Assembly: GCA_031291235.1 (NCBI GenBank)
Contig: JARLJL010000006.1
Span: forward strand, 434,001 to 498,000
Source: Sulfuriferula sp.
GTDB lineage: Bacteria > Pseudomonadota > Gammaproteobacteria > Burkholderiales > Sulfuriferulaceae
DNA: 64,000 bases
Direction: 5' to 3'
The translations under genes and the position numbers were made by a program. This document shows, in pieces, positions 15,341 to 25,325 of the stretch. How positions within the stretch are numbered: the stretch's first letter is position 1; the number at the start of each line of letters is the position of its first letter. Below the pieces are notes generated by a model. That model ran no database searches and had not been told where the DNA came from. It saw nothing but the letters and a program-made list of their open reading frames with translations.

Positions 15341-15619
15341 ATGATAATCACCTTTTGTCACAAGGGGCTTGAAACCTTTTTTCGAACCGGGAGCAAGGCG
15401 GGGATTCAGCCGCATCATGCAGGAAAGCTTCGAATCATGCTGACCATGCTGGATAACGCAAAGCGACCTGAGGATATGAATGCGCCCAACTGGAAGTTGC
15501 ATCCTCTGACAGGCAATCTGGCCGGGCACTGGTCGATATGGGTGAACGGAAATTGGCGACTTACTTTCAGGTTTGAGGGCGAACATGCCGAGTTGGTCGA
15601 TTATCAGGACTACCATTAG
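15341..15619 (+). CDS. higB: HigB/RelE-family toxin of a type II toxin-antitoxin system
   Basis: A 92-residue protein of the RelE/HigB (GraT-like) fold; members cut mRNA on the ribosome. Seen: MIITFCHKGLETFFRTGSKA, a helical middle KLRIMLTMLDNAKRPEDM, and the strand-rich end WKLHPLTGNLAGHWSIWVNG, NWRLTFRF and LVDYQDYH, typical of the family (length, final DYH). ATG 15341 is chosen because homologues start at MI-x-F and a good promoter ends seven bases before it; no ribosome site is seen. The stop is 11 bases before the antitoxin ATG, the usual toxin-first order of higBA. Confidence 0.92.
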   Translation: MIITFCHKGLETFFRTGSKAGIQPHHAGKLRIMLTMLDNAKRPEDMNAPNWKLHPLTGNLAGHWSIWVNGNWRLTFRFEGEHAELVDYQDYH

Positions 15620-15630
15620 GAGGATTGAAT

Positions 15631-15918
15631 ATGAGCAGAATGCACAACCCGGTGCATCCCGGAATAGCCTTAAGGGAATGGCTGCCCGAAGGGATGACTG
15701 TTACGCAAGCAGCTAAGGATTTGCAGGTATCCCGCATCACTCTTTCCAAAGTGCTGAACGGCAAGGCCGGGGTCACGGCTGGCATGGCTTTGCGGCTATC
15801 TGCATGGCTCGGGACCAGCCCGGATGTTTGGCTTGGTATGCAAACCCAGTGGGAATTGTGGCAAGCCGAACAAGCGCCTCAGCCGGACATCAAGCCGATG
15901 GAAAGACGGGCTGCCTAA
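15631..15918 (+). CDS. higA: HigA antitoxin, XRE-family DNA-binding protein
   Basis: A 95-residue antitoxin that should bind and block HigB and repress the operon. Seen: the HPGIALREWL opening typical of HigA, a helix-turn-helix at TQAAKDLQVSRITLSKVLNG, then GMALRLSAWLGTSPDVWLGM and QTQWELW. A perfect AGGAGG at 15618-15623 overlaps the toxin stop and lies seven bases before ATG 15631, so the antitoxin has a far better ribosome site than the toxin, as expected for a system that keeps antitoxin in excess. Confidence 0.94.
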   Translation: MSRMHNPVHPGIALREWLPEGMTVTQAAKDLQVSRITLSKVLNGKAGVTAGMALRLSAWLGTSPDVWLGMQTQWELWQAEQAPQPDIKPMERRAA

Positions 15919-16123
15919 GTAAAATCTGACAAGCACTTCTTCTTATTGACCATGTTATTTACGCAGAAGCAACGGGGTATGATGTGAAGAAGCTGATCTT
16001 CTATCTTGCACTCCGTCACAAACTCACCGAATCAATGTCAAATATAAAACCAGACCCCACGAATACGGGATACCACCTTGAAAAACAAAACAGTATCCGA
16101 CCTGGAGTTTTCGCCAACTATTA

Positions 16124-16903
16124 TCAAATACCCAGCACGTCAGGCAAATCAGCCACAGAATCAATCACAAAATCCGGTTTGACAGACGATGCATCTGTGT
16201 AACTCTGCCGATACTTGCCGGTTTTAACCAGTATCCCCGTTAAACCAGCCAGCTGAGCGCCGCCAACATCCGCATCGATATCATCCCCTATCATGGCCGC
16301 TTCATCAGCTTTAAGCCCCATATCATTCAGGGCGATGTTAAAGAAATCCGGCGACGGTTTGCCTATTATCATTGCCTTGACCCCGCTCGCATATTCCAGT
16401 CCGTCTATAAATCCGCCTATATCCATTTGCAAACCATGTTCGGTTTGCCAGAACCGGTTTTTATGAATGGCGATGAGCTTTGCCCCGTTGATCAAACGAT
16501 TGAAAACTTCATTCAATAATGTGTAAGACCAGGCATCGCCGATGTCGCCGATCACTATGTAATTCGCTGCGGTATCCGATTGGCGTAGCTCCCTGAAATC
16601 CTGCTTTACATCATCTGCCAATAATAAGCGGCAAACCGGGTCGGGCTGATTTTTCAGATAGAGCAAAGTGGCTTGCGGTGCACTGATGATTTCATTGGCT
16701 GTAATGGAAAAACCCAATGCATTGATTTTTCGTTGTAACGATGCCAGTGACAGGGTGCTGGTGTTGGTAACAAAACGACACGGCATGCCGCTGGCCCGTA
16801 TCCTCCCGACGGCCTCGACAGCGCCTGCGATGGCCTGCGAACCCACGTAAAGCACGCCGTCCATGTCAAACAGTACGCCTTTGATAGTTGAGAGCGTGTT
16901 CAT
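16124..16903 (-). CDS. HAD-superfamily hydrolase, NagD/TIGR01458-like
   Basis: A 259-residue cytosolic phosphatase of the NagD-like HAD group. Seen: motif I LFDMDGVLYVG (nucleophile and acid/base Asp), motif II FVTNTSTLS, a C2-type cap domain, IIGKPSPDFF with the motif III Lys, and motif IV MIGDDIDADVGGAQLAGL. Substrates in this group are small phosphate esters; the real one is unknown. The start is set at ATG 16903, behind AGGAGG at 11 bases. The 205-base gap 15919-16123 toward higA shows no supported gene. Confidence 0.88.
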   Translation of the reverse strand: MNTLSTIKGVLFDMDGVLYVGSQAIAGAVEAVGRIRASGMPCRFVTNTSTLSLASLQRKINALGFSITANEIISAPQATLLYLKNQPDPVCRLLLADDVKQDFRELRQSDTAANYIVIGDIGDAWSYTLLNEVFNRLINGAKLIAIHKNRFWQTEHGLQMDIGGFIDGLEYASGVKAMIIGKPSPDFFNIALNDMGLKADEAAMIGDDIDADVGGAQLAGLTGILVKTGKYRQSYTDASSVKPDFVIDSVADLPDVLGI

Positions 16904-16995
16904 ATCTGGCTGAACCTCCTGACCGAGGTGACAAGCAGCAACATGCCTATTCACATGAAACAACAGAGCACAATCGCAGTTTACCGAATACGCGT

Positions 16996-17352
16996 TTAAG
17001 CCGCCGACAGTAGACTTTCATAGGGAATATGCAGTCCGTCGTGCAAACGCTTGATCATTTGCAGGCTGAGCCCGCGCTTGCGGTTTAGCACTTCGGAAAC
17101 ACGCCCGCTGGAACCGATATACGGCTCAAGGTCTTTTTGGGTAAGCCCTTGTTGCTCCATTCTGAATTTGATCGCATCGACAGGATCGGCGGCATTGATC
17201 GGATAATGCTTATTCTCGTAGGTTTCGATAAGCGTTACCAGAATTTCCATTTCATCCGCTTCCGGTGTGCCGTCCTGCGCCTGGAACACGCGCGCTAGCT
17301 GTTTAAATGCGGCTTGCAAGTCTTCATCGTTTCGGATTGGTTTAATATTCAT
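16996..17352 (-). CDS. HigA-like (COG5499) antitoxin without a toxin partner
   Basis: A 118-residue XRE-family protein of the HigA type that normally pairs with a gp49/HigB toxin. Seen: an N-terminal dimer or toxin-contact region (NIKPIRNDEDLQAAFKQLA), an ENKHYPINAADPVDAIKFRM linker, and a helix-turn-helix GLTQKDLEPYIGSSGRVSEV followed by LNRKRGLSLQMIKRLHDGL. GAGG lies seven bases before ATG 17352. No toxin gene is next to it: upstream, 30 bases away on the same strand, is the outer-membrane efflux gene. It may be a free regulator that has joined the efflux operon. Confidence 0.88.
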   Translation of the reverse strand: MNIKPIRNDEDLQAAFKQLARVFQAQDGTPEADEMEILVTLIETYENKHYPINAADPVDAIKFRMEQQGLTQKDLEPYIGSSGRVSEVLNRKRGLSLQMIKRLHDGLHIPYESLLSAA

Positions 17353-17382
17353 TTTTGGCCTCGTTCGCCTCGTCGTACCCAT

Positions 17383-18822
17383 TCAATGCCCACCTCCCAT
17401 CGCCGCATTGCCGGTCAATGGCGGCTGATTCCAGCCGCCGCCGAGTGCGACGATCAGTTTCACGCTGGCTGCCATGCGCCGATTGAGTATGCTTAGCGCG
17501 GAATTTTCGGCACTGAGCAGGGTGGCCTGTACCGTGGCGACGCTGGTATAGCTGACCAGCCCGGCTTTGTACTGGTTAAGCATCAGCGTGACCGATTGCC
17601 GGGCCGACTGCACGGTTTCATCCTGCACTTTCGCTTCGTCCTCCAGCACGCGTAGCGCGGCCAGATTGTCTTCGACCTCCTGGAAGCCGGTCAGCACGGT
17701 CTGCTTGTAGGCAGCGACGCTGGCATCATAAGCGGCGATGGCCTGATCGGTTTGCGCCTTGCGCGCGCCGCCGTCAAATATGGTTTGCGCCAGGGCCGGC
17801 CCGAGCGACCACACCCGGCTGGGCACGGTCAGCCAGTTGGCGAAACTGTCGCTCTGGAATCCGCCCGAAGCCGACAGCGTCAGCGCGGGGAAATACGCCG
17901 CCTTGGCGACGCCGATCTGGGCATTGGCTGCGGCAGCGCGGCGTTCGGCAGCGCTGATGTCGGGGCGACGCTCCAGCAATGCCGACGGTATCCCCGTCGG
18001 GATGGCCGGCACCGCGGCAACCAGCGTAACCGGGGCAATCGAGAACGTCGATGCCGGCTGCCCGATCAGCAAGGCGATGGCATGCTCGGTCTGCGCCCGC
18101 AGCACGCCGAGATCGATCATCTGCGCCTGCGCCGATTTCAACTGGGTTTGCGCCTGAATGACGTCGGCCTTGGAGACGACGCCGACCGCATACTGGTTTT
18201 GCGTCAGCTGCAGGGATCGCTGATAAGCGGCCACGGTGTCCTGCAACAACACCTTCTGCGCATCGAGTATGCGCAACTGCCAGTAATCCTGCGCCAGCGC
18301 ACCCTGAGCGCTGAGCCGGGCGGCCTGCAAATCGCCCGCTGTGGCTTGCGCGGTGGCCTGATTCGACTCTACCGTACGCTGCACCTTGCCCCACAGATCC
18401 GGCTCCCAGCTCGCATTCGCCGATAATGCATAAGCCGTTGCCGCCGAACTGGTGGTGCTGCCGGTGGTACTGCTGCGATTGCTGGAGCTCATGGATCGCG
18501 TTGCAGAAGCATCCGCCCCCAACGTCGGATAATAAGCGGCACGCGCCGATTGCACCAAGGCTGCGGCCTGACGATATTTGGCCTCGGCCTGCGCCAGATT
18601 CTGGTTGGAAATATCGACCTGGGCAATCAGCGCATCAAGCAGCGCATCGTGGTAAATCTCCCACCAGCGCCCGCCCAGCTCGGCATCACCCGGCGCAGCA
18701 ACTTTCCAGTCTTTCGATTCCTTGAAGGCATCCGGCACAGCCGTGCTCGGCCTGACGTAATCGGGGCCGACTGCGCAGCCGCCTAACAGGGTTGCCAATA
18801 CCAGTACAGTGATACGTTTCAT
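17383..18822 (-). CDS. NodT-family outer-membrane efflux lipoprotein
   Basis: Outer-membrane channel of a tripartite RND pump, 479 residues. Seen: signal peptide with lipobox LLGGC at about 11-16, then AVGPDYVRP, which is the standard opening of NodT/OprM-type proteins; two repeats of the coiled-coil barrel unit, with SWEPDLWGKVQ, the ALLERRPDISAAERR motif in the middle, and LGPALAQTIFDGG. It follows the MdtC-like gene by 75 bases on the same strand, so the locus encodes a full pump, unlike E. coli mdtABC, which uses TolC. Start ATG 18822 is preferred, with GGGA upstream; ATG 18837 is in frame. Confidence 0.93.
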   Translation of the reverse strand: MKRITVLVLATLLGGCAVGPDYVRPSTAVPDAFKESKDWKVAAPGDAELGGRWWEIYHDALLDALIAQVDISNQNLAQAEAKYRQAAALVQSARAAYYPTLGADASATRSMSSSNRSSTTGSTTSSAATAYALSANASWEPDLWGKVQRTVESNQATAQATAGDLQAARLSAQGALAQDYWQLRILDAQKVLLQDTVAAYQRSLQLTQNQYAVGVVSKADVIQAQTQLKSAQAQMIDLGVLRAQTEHAIALLIGQPASTFSIAPVTLVAAVPAIPTGIPSALLERRPDISAAERRAAAANAQIGVAKAAYFPALTLSASGGFQSDSFANWLTVPSRVWSLGPALAQTIFDGGARKAQTDQAIAAYDASVAAYKQTVLTGFQEVEDNLAALRVLEDEAKVQDETVQSARQSVTLMLNQYKAGLVSYTSVATVQATLLSAENSALSILNRRMAASVKLIVALGGGWNQPPLTGNAAMGGGH

Positions 18823-18897
18823 TGCTATCCCATCCATTTCCAGAGTTGGAAAACACCCGGTTTTCCGCCATCGTCGACACGCATCAAACAGCTACGC

Positions 18898-21800
18898 TCA
18901 CTCAAGCGCTGCACGCTGCGCCTCGGCAGCATAATTGCCGCGCTTGAATTTCGCTTTCCACCACAGACTGAAACGATCCAGATACAGATACACCACCGGC
19001 GTCGTATACAGCGTCAGCAGCTGGCTCATGATCAGCCCGCCGACAATGGAAATACCCAGCGGCGTACGCAATTCGGCACCGTAGCCATGCCCCAGCGCCA
19101 GCGGGATCGCCCCCAGCATCGCGGCCATCGTAGTCATCATGATAGGCCGGAAGCGCAGCGTACAGGCTTCAAAAATCGCATCGTGCGGCGACATGCCCCT
19201 ATTGCGCTCGGCATCGATGGCAAAATCGATCATCAGAATGGCGTTCTTCTTGACGATACCGATCAGCAGTATCACCCCGATCAGGGCGATCAGGCTGAAA
19301 TCGGTTTTGGTCAGCAGCAGCGCCAGCAAGGCACCGACACCGGCCGACGGCAGCGTCGACAGTATCGTAATCGGGTGGATATAGCTTTCATACAGTATGC
19401 CCAGCACGATATACACCGTCAGCAAGGCGGTCAGTATCAGCAGCGGCTGCGAGCTCAACGACGACTGGAACGCGCTGGCGGTGCCGGCGAAGGTGCCGTG
19501 TATCGAGCTCGGTACGCCCAGCTTGTCCATTTCCCGGTTGATGGCCTGAGTCGCCTGCGACAGCGATACGCCCGGCGGCAAATTGAAGGATATGGTCGAG
19601 GCGATGAACAGCCCTTGGTGATTGACCGACAGCGCCGTATTGGTCGATTCGAAATGCGCGAACGACGCTAGCGGGATCTGCGTTTCGGCACTTGTCGACA
19701 GGGTTTGCGCGAGCGACGAATTCGACGACAGCTTGCCGTTGGCAGTCAGCGTCGGCGACGTACTCAGCGCAGAACCGGTCGGCGTCTGACTCGCGTTTTT
19801 CGACGTAACGCTGACGTAAGTCTGGTTCAGTATTTGCGGGCTTTGCCAGTATTCCGGCGCAGCCTCCATCACCACATGGTACTGGTTCATGCCGCTGTAG
19901 ATGGTCGTGATTTGGCGTTGCCCGAACAAATCGTTAAGCGTGGAATCGATCAGTTGCGGCGTGACGCCGTTACGAATCGCGGTCTCGCGATCTATCACCA
20001 GCGAAGTTTGCAGGCCCTTGTCGTTCTGGTCGCTGTTGACGTCGGCAAGCTCCGGCACGTTGCTCAGCGCCGCCATGATTTTAGGCCCCCAGCTGCGCAG
20101 CGCAGCCAGATCGTCGGACTGCAGGGTATATTGATATTGCGCATCGCTCGGACGTCCGCCGACGCGAATATCCTGCACCGGCTGCAAGAACAGCCTGGCG
20201 CCCGCAATATGGCTGAGCTTGTGTCGCAACCGGCCTACCACCTGATCGGCCGACAGTTTGCGCTCGCCCAGCGGCTTCAGGGTAATGAACATCATGCCGC
20301 CGCTGCCCCTGTCGCCGCCGGTAAAGCCGATCACATTGGTCACCGCCGGATCGCGTTTGACGATAGCCACCACCGCATCGAATTTGGCGCGGGTGGACTG
20401 GAACGAACTCGACTGATCGACCTGCATGCCGCCGACCAGACGCCCGGTGTCCTGCTGCGGGAAAAATCCCTTGGGGATGATTTTATACAAGTGGATATTC
20501 AGCATAATCGTGCCCAGCAGGATCAGCATCATCAGCGGGGCGAAACGCAGCGCCCAGGCCAGCGAGCGCTTGTAGCCGCCCAGCACGACATTGAACACGC
20601 GCTCGCTGGCGACAAAAAATCGCCCTTGCCCGCGCTGCGGCGCCTGCCGCAACAAGCGTGCGCCCATCATCGGCGTCAGCGTCAGCGACACCGCCAGCGA
20701 CACCAGGATCGCTGCCGACAGCGTTACCGCGAACTCGTGAAACAAACGTCCGACGATACCGCCCATCAGCAGAATGGGGATGAACACCGCGATCAGCGAC
20801 AGACTCATCGACAGCACGGTAAAACCGACCTCGCGCGCGCCCCTGACGGCCGCATCGAACGGCTTCATGCCGGCTTCGATATGGCGCGAAATATTTTCCA
20901 GCACCACAATCGCATCGTCGACGACGAATCCGGTCGCGATCGTCAGCGCCATCAGCGACAGGTTATCGAGACTGTAGCCGAACAGATACATGACGCCGAA
21001 CGTGCCGATCAGCGAAATCGGAACGGCAACGGTAGGGATCAGCGCAGCACGCCAATTGCGCAGAAACAGAAATACCACCATGATCACCAGCGCAACCGAT
21101 ATCAGCAGGCTGTGCTCGGTATTGACCAGCGAGGCGCGTATGGTCGGGGTGCGATCCATGGCGACATCGAGATTGATCGCAGCCGGTATCGACGCCTTCA
21201 ATTCCGGCAGCATCGCGTAGACCTTGTCGACGATGTTGATGATATTCGCCCCCGGCTGCTGCCGGACGATGATCAGCACCGACGGCTTGCCGTTGGCCGA
21301 ACCGGCATTGCGCACATCGGCCACGGAATCGACTACGTGAGCGACATCCTGCACCCGCACCGGCGCGCCGTTACGGTAGGTCACTACCAGCGGCATGTAA
21401 TCGGCAGCGACCGTGGCCTGATCGTTGGCGTAAATCTGCCAGTTCTTGTCGCCGTCCTCAAGTATGCCCTTGGGGCGATTGGCGTTGGTGGCTGCAACTG
21501 CCGTGCGCACATCGGCGCTGCCTATGCCGTATTTGTTAAGCGCGGTCGGATTCAGCTCAATGCGTACAGCAGGCTGCGAACTGCCGCCGATGCTGACCGT
21601 GCCGACGCCATCGATCTGGGACAGTTTCTGCGCCAGAATGGAATCGGCGACATCGTACATGCGGCCCTTGCTCATGCTGTCGGAAGTCAGCGACAGGATG
21701 ATGACCGGCGCATTGGCCGGGTTATCCTTGTGATAGGTCGGATTGCTCGGCATGCCGGTCGGCAGCAGATTGCGCGCCGCATTGAGCGCAGCCTGCACAT

Positions 21801-22119
21801 CGCGCGCCGCGCCGTCGATATCGCGGCTCAGGTCGAATTGCAGGGTAATTCGTGTATGGCTCAGCGAGCTCGACGAGGTCATTTCAGTGATCCCGGCTAT
21901 CGATCCCAGCGAACGCTCCAGCGGCGTGGCGATGGTCGCCGCCATGGTTTCCGGACTGGCGCCCGGCATCGATGCCTCAACCGAAATGGTCGGGAAATCG
22001 ACCTGCGGCAACGGCGCCACCGGCAGCAGGCGGAACCCCACCAGACCGGCCAGCGCCACGCCGATGGCCAGCAGTGTGGTCGCCACCGGACGCTGAATGA
22101 AAAGACGTGAAATATTCAT
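18898..22119 (-). CDS. mdtC: RND multidrug efflux permease, MdtC-like
   Basis: Inner-membrane proton/drug antiporter, 1073 residues. Seen: opening [20 protein letters not shown] then [16 protein letters not shown] as in E. coli MdtC, porter loops with [20 protein letters not shown], and the proton-relay helix 4 region with [19 protein letters not shown]. The end matches the RND family up to [11 protein letters not shown]. It pairs with MdtB as a heteromultimer. About 45 extra residues, rich in Ser, Thr and Asn, lie at about 770-815 before [11 protein letters not shown], which the 1025-residue E. coli protein lacks. ATG 22119 starts 20 bases after the MdtB stop. Confidence 0.94.
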   Translation of the reverse strand: MNISRLFIQRPVATTLLAIGVALAGLVGFRLLPVAPLPQVDFPTISVEASMPGASPETMAATIATPLERSLGSIAGITEMTSSSSLSHTRITLQFDLSRDIDGAARDVQAALNAARNLLPTGMPSNPTYHKDNPANAPVIILSLTSDSMSKGRMYDVADSILAQKLSQIDGVGTVSIGGSSQPAVRIELNPTALNKYGIGSADVRTAVAATNANRPKGILEDGDKNWQIYANDQATVAADYMPLVVTYRNGAPVRVQDVAHVVDSVADVRNAGSANGKPSVLIIVRQQPGANIINIVDKVYAMLPELKASIPAAINLDVAMDRTPTIRASLVNTEHSLLISVALVIMVVFLFLRNWRAALIPTVAVPISLIGTFGVMYLFGYSLDNLSLMALTIATGFVVDDAIVVLENISRHIEAGMKPFDAAVRGAREVGFTVLSMSLSLIAVFIPILLMGGIVGRLFHEFAVTLSAAILVSLAVSLTLTPMMGARLLRQAPQRGQGRFFVASERVFNVVLGGYKRSLAWALRFAPLMMLILLGTIMLNIHLYKIIPKGFFPQQDTGRLVGGMQVDQSSSFQSTRAKFDAVVAIVKRDPAVTNVIGFTGGDRGSGGMMFITLKPLGERKLSADQVVGRLRHKLSHIAGARLFLQPVQDIRVGGRPSDAQYQYTLQSDDLAALRSWGPKIMAALSNVPELADVNSDQNDKGLQTSLVIDRETAIRNGVTPQLIDSTLNDLFGQRQITTIYSGMNQYHVVMEAAPEYWQSPQILNQTYVSVTSKNASQTPTGSALSTSPTLTANGKLSSNSSLAQTLSTSAETQIPLASFAHFESTNTALSVNHQGLFIASTISFNLPPGVSLSQATQAINREMDKLGVPSSIHGTFAGTASAFQSSLSSQPLLILTALLTVYIVLGILYESYIHPITILSTLPSAGVGALLALLLTKTDFSLIALIGVILLIGIVKKNAILMIDFAIDAERNRGMSPHDAIFEACTLRFRPIMMTTMAAMLGAIPLALGHGYGAELRTPLGISIVGGLIMSQLLTLYTTPVVYLYLDRFSLWWKAKFKRGNYAAEAQRAALE

Positions 22120-22138
22120 GGACGCAGGCTCAAACCGG

Positions 22139-25100
22139 TCAAGGTCTGGCCGCTTCGACAGCGGCATCGTCGGCGCTGCCAAAGCGCGCCCTGAAGCGCC
22201 GCGACAAGCGGTCGAACGCCAGATAGATAACCGGCGTCGTAAACAGCGTCAGCACCTGCGATACCAGCAGGCCGCCGACCATGGTGATACCCAGCGGCTG
22301 GCGCAGCTCGGCACCGACGCCGCTGCCCAGCATCAGCGGCAACGCACTCAACAGCGCCGCCATGGTGGTCATCAATATCGGCCGGAAGCGCAGCAGACAC
22401 GCCTGATAAATCGCGTCGTACGCCGACATACCCTGATGGCGTTCGGCAGCCAGCGCAAAATCTATCATCATAATCGCGTTTTTCTTGACGATACCGATCA
22501 GCAGAATGATGCCGATGATGCCGATAATGCCCAGATCGTTGCCCGACAGCATCAGCGCCAGCAGTGCGCCGATACCGGCCGACGGCAACGTCGACAAGAT
22601 CGTGACCGGGTGGATATAGCTTTCATACAGCACACCGAGCACGATATACATGGTGATGATCGCGGCCAGTATCAGCCACAGCGTATTGCTCAACGACGCC
22701 TGAAAAGCCAGCGCAGCGCCGCGGAAGCGGGTCTGTATGCTGGCAGGCATGGCGATATCCTGCTCAGCGGTACGGATAGCGTCGACAGCAGCGCCCAGCG
22801 ATACGCCCGGCGCCAGATTGAATGAAACGGTAACGGCAGGGAACTGACCGATATGATTCACCACCAGCGGTGCGAGATGCTCGCTGACAGTAGCAATACT
22901 GGACAGCGGCACCTGACTGCCGTTGGCGGCCACCAGAAAGATGCTGTCCAGCGCCGGCGGGCCTTTCTGGAATTCGGGTTTGACTTCCATCACCACCCGA
23001 TACTGGCTGGACTGGGTATAAATCGTCGAAATCAGACGCTGGCCGAAGGCGTTGTACAGCGCATTGTCGATGGCGGCTGTGGTCAGGCCGAGGCGCGAGG
23101 CGACATTGCGGTCGATCTCGATATAGGACTGCAAGCCCTGATCCTGCTGATTGCTGGCGACATCGGCCAGCTGCGGCACTTGCCGCAACTTCGCCAGCAG
23201 CTTCGGCACCCATGTGGTCAATTCTGCCGCGTCGACGTCTTCGACGCTGAACTGATACTGGGTGCGGCTGACAGTGTTTTCTATAGTCAAATCCTGCACC
23301 GGCTGCATGTACAGGGTGATGCCGGGTACCTGCTGATTCAGTTTCGGCTGCAGGCGGCGAATCACGTCGGACGCGCTGACGCTGCGCATGTCGTGCGGCT
23401 TCAGGTTGATCAGAATGCGTCCGCTGTTGAGCGTGGTGTTGGTGCCGTCAACGCCGATGAACGACGACAGGCTTTCCACCGCCGGGTCCTGCAGCACGAC
23501 TTTGGCCAGCGCCTGCTGACGCTGGGCCATGCCGGCGAACGATATCGATTGCGAGGCTTCCGATATGCCCTGAATGACGCCGGTATCCTGCACCGGAAAG
23601 AAGCCTTTGGGGATGAATATATACAGCACTACCGTCAACGCGACCGTGCCGGTGGCGACCAGCAGGGTCAGACCCTGGCGCTGCAGTACCCAGTGCAGCG
23701 CCTTGCCGTAGCGGGCGATGATGCCGTCGAAGATAGCGCCGCTCCAACGATAAAAACGGCTTTGCTCGGCTTCCGGGGTGTGGTGCAGCAGTCTGGCGCA
23801 CATCATCGGCGTCAGCGTCAGCGAGACGAACGCGGAAATCAGGATCGCCACCGCCAGCGTAATCGCGAATTCGCGGAACAGCCGGCCGACCACATCGCCC
23901 ATGAACAATAGCGGAATCAGTACTGCAATCAGCGAAAACGTCAGCGAGATGATAGTGAAGCCGATTTGCGCAGAACCCTTTAACGCGGCTTGCAGCGGCT
24001 TCATACCTTCTTCGATGTAACGGCTGATGTTTTCTATCATCACGATGGCATCGTCGACCACGAAACCGGTCGCGATGGTCAGCGCCATCAGCGTCAGGTT
24101 ATTGATCGAGAACCCGGCCAGATACATGATGCCGAAAGTGCCGACCAGCGACAGCGGCACCGCGACGCCGGGGATGATAGTCGCCGGGATGTTACGCAGA
24201 AAAATAAAAATCACCATCACCACCAGCATCACCGCCAGCAGCAATTCGTGTTCGACGTTAGTGACCGAGGCGCGTATGGTCGTGGTGCGGTCGGTCAGCA
24301 GCTTGACCTCGATGGAGCCGGGCAAGGCTTCCTGCAGATCGGGCAGGATTTTCTTGATGCTGTCGACCACGCTGATGACGTTGGCGCCGGGCTGCCGCTG
24401 AATATTCAGGATCACCGCAGGCGCATTATTGGCCCAGGCGGCCAAACGGATATTCTCGGCGGCATCGACCACGTCGGCGACATCGGCAATGCGTATCGGC
24501 GCGCCGTTTTTATAGGCGATGATCAGATTGCGGTATTCATCGGCGGATTTGAGCTGGTCGTTGGCGTCGATGGTCGAAGCCCGCGATGGGCCGTCGAAAC
24601 TGCCCTTGGCCTGATTCACGTTGGCATTGCCGATGGCTGTGCGTACATCGTCCAGATTCAGGCCAAGCGCTGCCACTGCACGCGGATTCAGCTGCACCCG
24701 CACTGCCGGACGCTGGCCGCCGGACAGACTGACCAGCCCGACGCCCGGCACCTGCGAAAGTTTTTGCGCCAGACGGGTATCGATCAGATCGTGCACCTTG
24801 GGTAGCGGCAACGTCTTCGAAGTGATCGCCAGCGTCATGATCGGCGTGTCGGCAGGGTTGACCTTGCTGTAAATCGGCGGCGTCGGCAAATCCGACGGCA
24901 GCAGATTATTGGCAGCGTTGATGGATGCCTGCACTTCCTGTTCGGCGATATCCAGCGTGAGATCCAGACTGAATTGCAGCGTGATTACCGATGCGCCGCC
25001 CGAACTGGTGGACAGCATCTGGGTCAGCCCCGGCATTTTGCCGAACTGACGTTCCAGCGGCGCAGTAACCGACGAAGTCATGACGTCGGGACTGGCGCCC

Positions 25101-25255
25101 GGATACAGGGTAACGACTTGTATGGTGGGGTAATCGACTTCCGGCAAAGCCGACAACGGCAATTGCTTGTAAGCGACCAGTCCGGCCAGAAAAATAGCCA
25201 CCATAAGCAAGGTGGTGGCGATCGGTCGAAGGATAAACTGACGTGATGGATTCAT
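22139..25255 (-). CDS. mdtB: RND multidrug efflux permease, MdtB-like
   Basis: Inner-membrane RND permease, 1038 residues. Seen: [20 protein letters not shown] followed by [20 protein letters not shown], then [21 protein letters not shown], almost as in E. coli Mdt[21 protein letters not shown] in helix 4; and [20 protein letters not shown] after helix 5. Full length, no break. With MdtC it forms the pump; in E. coli MdtB works mainly in proton-driven assembly with MdtC as drug-binding subunit (family knowledge). It lies 70 bases after the adaptor gene on the same strand. Confidence 0.95.
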   Translation of the reverse strand: MNPSRQFILRPIATTLLMVAIFLAGLVAYKQLPLSALPEVDYPTIQVVTLYPGASPDVMTSSVTAPLERQFGKMPGLTQMLSTSSGGASVITLQFSLDLTLDIAEQEVQASINAANNLLPSDLPTPPIYSKVNPADTPIMTLAITSKTLPLPKVHDLIDTRLAQKLSQVPGVGLVSLSGGQRPAVRVQLNPRAVAALGLNLDDVRTAIGNANVNQAKGSFDGPSRASTIDANDQLKSADEYRNLIIAYKNGAPIRIADVADVVDAAENIRLAAWANNAPAVILNIQRQPGANVISVVDSIKKILPDLQEALPGSIEVKLLTDRTTTIRASVTNVEHELLLAVMLVVMVIFIFLRNIPATIIPGVAVPLSLVGTFGIMYLAGFSINNLTLMALTIATGFVVDDAIVMIENISRYIEEGMKPLQAALKGSAQIGFTIISLTFSLIAVLIPLLFMGDVVGRLFREFAITLAVAILISAFVSLTLTPMMCARLLHHTPEAEQSRFYRWSGAIFDGIIARYGKALHWVLQRQGLTLLVATGTVALTVVLYIFIPKGFFPVQDTGVIQGISEASQSISFAGMAQRQQALAKVVLQDPAVESLSSFIGVDGTNTTLNSGRILINLKPHDMRSVSASDVIRRLQPKLNQQVPGITLYMQPVQDLTIENTVSRTQYQFSVEDVDAAELTTWVPKLLAKLRQVPQLADVASNQQDQGLQSYIEIDRNVASRLGLTTAAIDNALYNAFGQRLISTIYTQSSQYRVVMEVKPEFQKGPPALDSIFLVAANGSQVPLSSIATVSEHLAPLVVNHIGQFPAVTVSFNLAPGVSLGAAVDAIRTAEQDIAMPASIQTRFRGAALAFQASLSNTLWLILAAIITMYIVLGVLYESYIHPVTILSTLPSAGIGALLALMLSGNDLGIIGIIGIILLIGIVKKNAIMMIDFALAAERHQGMSAYDAIYQACLLRFRPILMTTMAALLSALPLMLGSGVGAELRQPLGITMVGGLLVSQVLTLFTTPVIYLAFDRLSRRFRARFGSADDAAVEAARP

Positions 25256-25325
25256 GCGTTTGGCGTTCGTGTTGGTTAGTTCGCCGCGCTTGGGCCGGCA
25301 TAGCTAAATCGGTTCAGACGCATCA

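Noticed and set aside
15984-16202. 72-codon frame MKKLIFYLALRHKLTESM after higA
   Set aside because: GTG start without a ribosome site, no recognisable family, and its end runs into the HAD gene on the other strand.
19705-22110. 801-codon open frame on the plus strand opposite mdtC
   Set aside because: It mirrors mdtC codons, is made of Arg/His/Gln-rich sequence with no domain, and lacks a ribosome site; mdtC is certain.
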